Below are positions 62,692-64,000 of a stretch of 64,000 nucleotides of DNA, piece by piece. Both the position numbers and the translations under genes were made by a program. Where the stretch lies: contig NZ_CP034348.1 in NCBI RefSeq assembly GCF_009762325.1, forward strand, positions 2,238,501 to 2,302,500. The letters are read 5' to 3'. The stretch's first letter is position 1, and each line of letters opens with the position of its first letter. A model generated the notes under the pieces. The model was not told the origin of the DNA, searched no databases, and saw nothing but the letters and a program-made list of their open reading frames with translations. The DNA comes from Roseovarius faecimaris (GTDB lineage Bacteria; Pseudomonadota; Alphaproteobacteria; Rhodobacterales; Rhodobacteraceae).

Positions 62692-63840
62692 TCAGCGGAC
62701 GGCGGTCGATTGCATCTGGAACACCATATCTAAGACGAGCGCGGCAGGGTCAAGGTTCACCGCGCGGCCCTGACGCGCACGGGCGGTGATCTGTTGCGCA
62801 AGATCAGCCCATTTCCGGGCCGTATGCGCATCGGGTGCCAGCCGGGCAAAGGTGGCGGCCTCGCCGGGGGCGGCTTCGACGGCGGGCGGGGTGCCGGTGG
62901 CCCCGCTGCGGGCCAGCCGGGCCAGCGCGAGATCGGTGAGGGTAAAGAGAAGGTCGGGCATCTCCCCTGCCCCGCGGGCCGAGACCGCGTCAGCCAGTTT
63001 CAGCGCGCGCGGGCGGTCGAGCCGCGGCAGGGAGGCGAGGATGGCCAGAAGCTCCTGGTAGAGCGCGAGCCCGCCCTGATGCGTCAGGCGCAGGGCGTTG
63101 CCGACCGACCCCGCCGCCAGTTCAGCGAGCGCATCGGGCAGCGCATCCCCGACACCGGCCTGCACGAGCGCCGCGTTGAGGTCAGGCGGGGACAACGGCG
63201 CAAGCCGCAAGGCGCGGCAACGGGAGCGGATGGTGGGCAAAAGCCGCGCGGGCTGATGCGAGACCAGGAGCAGCGTGGTGCGCTCGGGCGGTTCCTCCAG
63301 CATTTTCAGCAATGCGTTGGCGGCGGCGGTGTTCATCTCGTCGGCGGCATCGACGATCACCACCCGGCGACCGGCATCGACGGCGCTGAGATGGATGAAC
63401 CGGGCAAGCTCGCGGATTTCATCGACGCGGATGAAAGCCGAGAACTTGCCCTCTTCGAAATTCTTCTGACGGTCCCGTTCGGTGGTGCCCGCCCCGCCCC
63501 GGCGCAGCAGGTGCAGCCCCGGGTCGGAACCTGCCGCGATCCGGCGCGCGACGGGATGATCGGGCGAGATATCGAGCGATGTGGGCCGAGGCGGCGCATC
63601 GCCAAAGAGCCCGCCCTCCTGCGCCTCGGGCGTGGCCAGAAGGAAGCGCGCGATGCGCCAGGCCAGCGTCGCCTTGCCCACGCCGCGCGGCCCGGTGAGC
63701 AGCCAGCCATGATGCAACCGGCCTGTGTTATAGGCGTCGAGAAAGGCGGCCTGTGCCGCATCCTGTCCGTAAAGCTGCAGAGTTTCGCGCGGGTGCGGCG
63801 CGCCCTCGACGCGGTCCGGCTCGGGCGCGGTGTCGCTCAT
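62692..63840 (-). CDS. holB: DNA polymerase III subunit delta'
   Basis: The delta' subunit is part of the clamp loader. The 382-aa protein has an AAA+ P-loop (GPRGVGKAT, residues 50-58), a sensor-like SHQPARLLPTIRSRCRAL motif and the helical C-terminal domain. The N-terminal zinc module is not evident. It overlaps tmk by 4 nt (ATGA at 63837-63840). Confidence 0.93.
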   Translation of the reverse strand: MSDTAPEPDRVEGAPHPRETLQLYGQDAAQAAFLDAYNTGRLHHGWLLTGPRGVGKATLAWRIARFLLATPEAQEGGLFGDAPPRPTSLDISPDHPVARRIAAGSDPGLHLLRRGGAGTTERDRQKNFEEGKFSAFIRVDEIRELARFIHLSAVDAGRRVVIVDAADEMNTAAANALLKMLEEPPERTTLLLVSHQPARLLPTIRSRCRALRLAPLSPPDLNAALVQAGVGDALPDALAELAAGSVGNALRLTHQGGLALYQELLAILASLPRLDRPRALKLADAVSARGAGEMPDLLFTLTDLALARLARSGATGTPPAVEAAPGEAATFARLAPDAHTARKWADLAQQITARARQGRAVNLDPAALVLDMVFQMQSTAVR

Positions 63841-64000
63841 CCCAGCCGCCCCGCGACCACGGCCTGCACCGCCTCGGCCACGTCCTCGACCGGCTGCGCG
63901 CCGTCGATCACGGCAATCCGGTCCGGAAACTCCTTCGCCAGCGCCAGAAAGCCCGCGCGCATCCGCGCCTGCAGGCCGGAGCCGAAGCTTTCGAAACGCT
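63837..64000 (-). CDS. tmk: Thymidylate kinase (C-terminal end; N-terminus beyond window)
   Basis: About 53 C-terminal residues are visible, ending QAVVAGRLG. They contain the typical tail of dTMP kinase: a FGSGLQARMRAGFLALA helix and the IAVIDGAQPVEDVA strand-helix. The stop overlaps the holB start (ATGA). The order tmk-holB-tatD-MBL is conserved in Rhodobacteraceae, which supports the call even though the P-loop is off the window. Confidence 0.88.
   Translation of the reverse strand, partial: RFESFGSGLQARMRAGFLALAKEFPDRIAVIDGAQPVEDVAEAVQAVVAGRLG

Overview
The window is GC-rich, densely coded DNA from an alphaproteobacterium, most probably a marine Rhodobacterales (Roseobacter-type) organism. 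Three things point there: a SAM-SAH riboswitch in front of metK, a class known essentially from Rhodobacterales; the irr / fabA-fabB-fabI neighbourhood; and the alphaproteobacterial order miaB ... phoH-ybeY-corC-lnt-metK. I found no tRNA, rRNA, CRISPR array or intact insertion sequence. Most of the window is ordinary chromosome with several accessory blocks.

Layout. 1-5.4 kb: truncated cell-wall amidase, Excalibur lipoprotein, gatC-gatA (tRNA-Gln amidotransfer), a UPF0173 metallo-hydrolase, tadA and rluB (tRNA/rRNA modification), and a DUF4242 protein divergent from a LysR regulator. 6.5-16.7 kb: a GlxA-type AraC regulator divergent from a TerC-family membrane protein, then a long co-directional run: a novel 535-aa membrane protein with a beta-rich repeat region, a 27-aa single-helix protein, XpaC, TelA, a DUF2927 lipoprotein, an SPFH protein with a C-terminal GYF-like domain, a small lipoprotein, and a membrane-anchored zinc-ribbon protein. 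This is the best candidate for a little-described system: a TerC/XpaC/TelA envelope-stress island. 16.7-18.4 kb: nitroreductase, Hsp20, D-aminoacyl-tRNA deacylase. 18.4-26.4 kb: a complete type I secretion cassette (HlyD adaptor, ABC exporter, TolC-like lipoprotein) with its likely substrate, a 1066-aa BapA-like Ig-repeat adhesin.

26.7-37.4 kb: argE, trmB, riboswitch-controlled metK, lnt, corC, ybeY, phoH and miaB, with three envelope genes between phoH and miaB, two of which share a duplicated motif. 37.5-44.2 kb: a DUF-like protein, a dihaem cytochrome c, a DnaJ-type zinc-finger protein, fabI-fabB, an inserted very acidic 300-aa orphan with a structured leader, fabA, and irr. 44.2-53.6 kb: phosphoesterase, quinone oxidoreductase, FKBP, a tightly coupled HAD / alpha-beta hydrolase / dehydratase trio, an unrecognised gene, an exo-endonuclease-phosphatase protein, and a hydrolase that lacks its nucleophilic serine. 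53.7-59.8 kb: DMT and MFS transporters and an alcohol dehydrogenase / amidase / enolase-superfamily catabolic set. 60.1-64 kb: AEC transporter, then the coupled tmk-holB-tatD-MBL operon running off the right edge.

A recurring non-coding theme is short A/T-rich perfect hairpins with GTAC or ACA-type loops between genes (3663, 18410, 28672, 33119, 53651). They probably act as terminators or mRNA-end elements. Gene starts were chosen from ribosome-binding sites, overlaps with neighbours and family length. All calls are from reading the sequence; no database search was possible.
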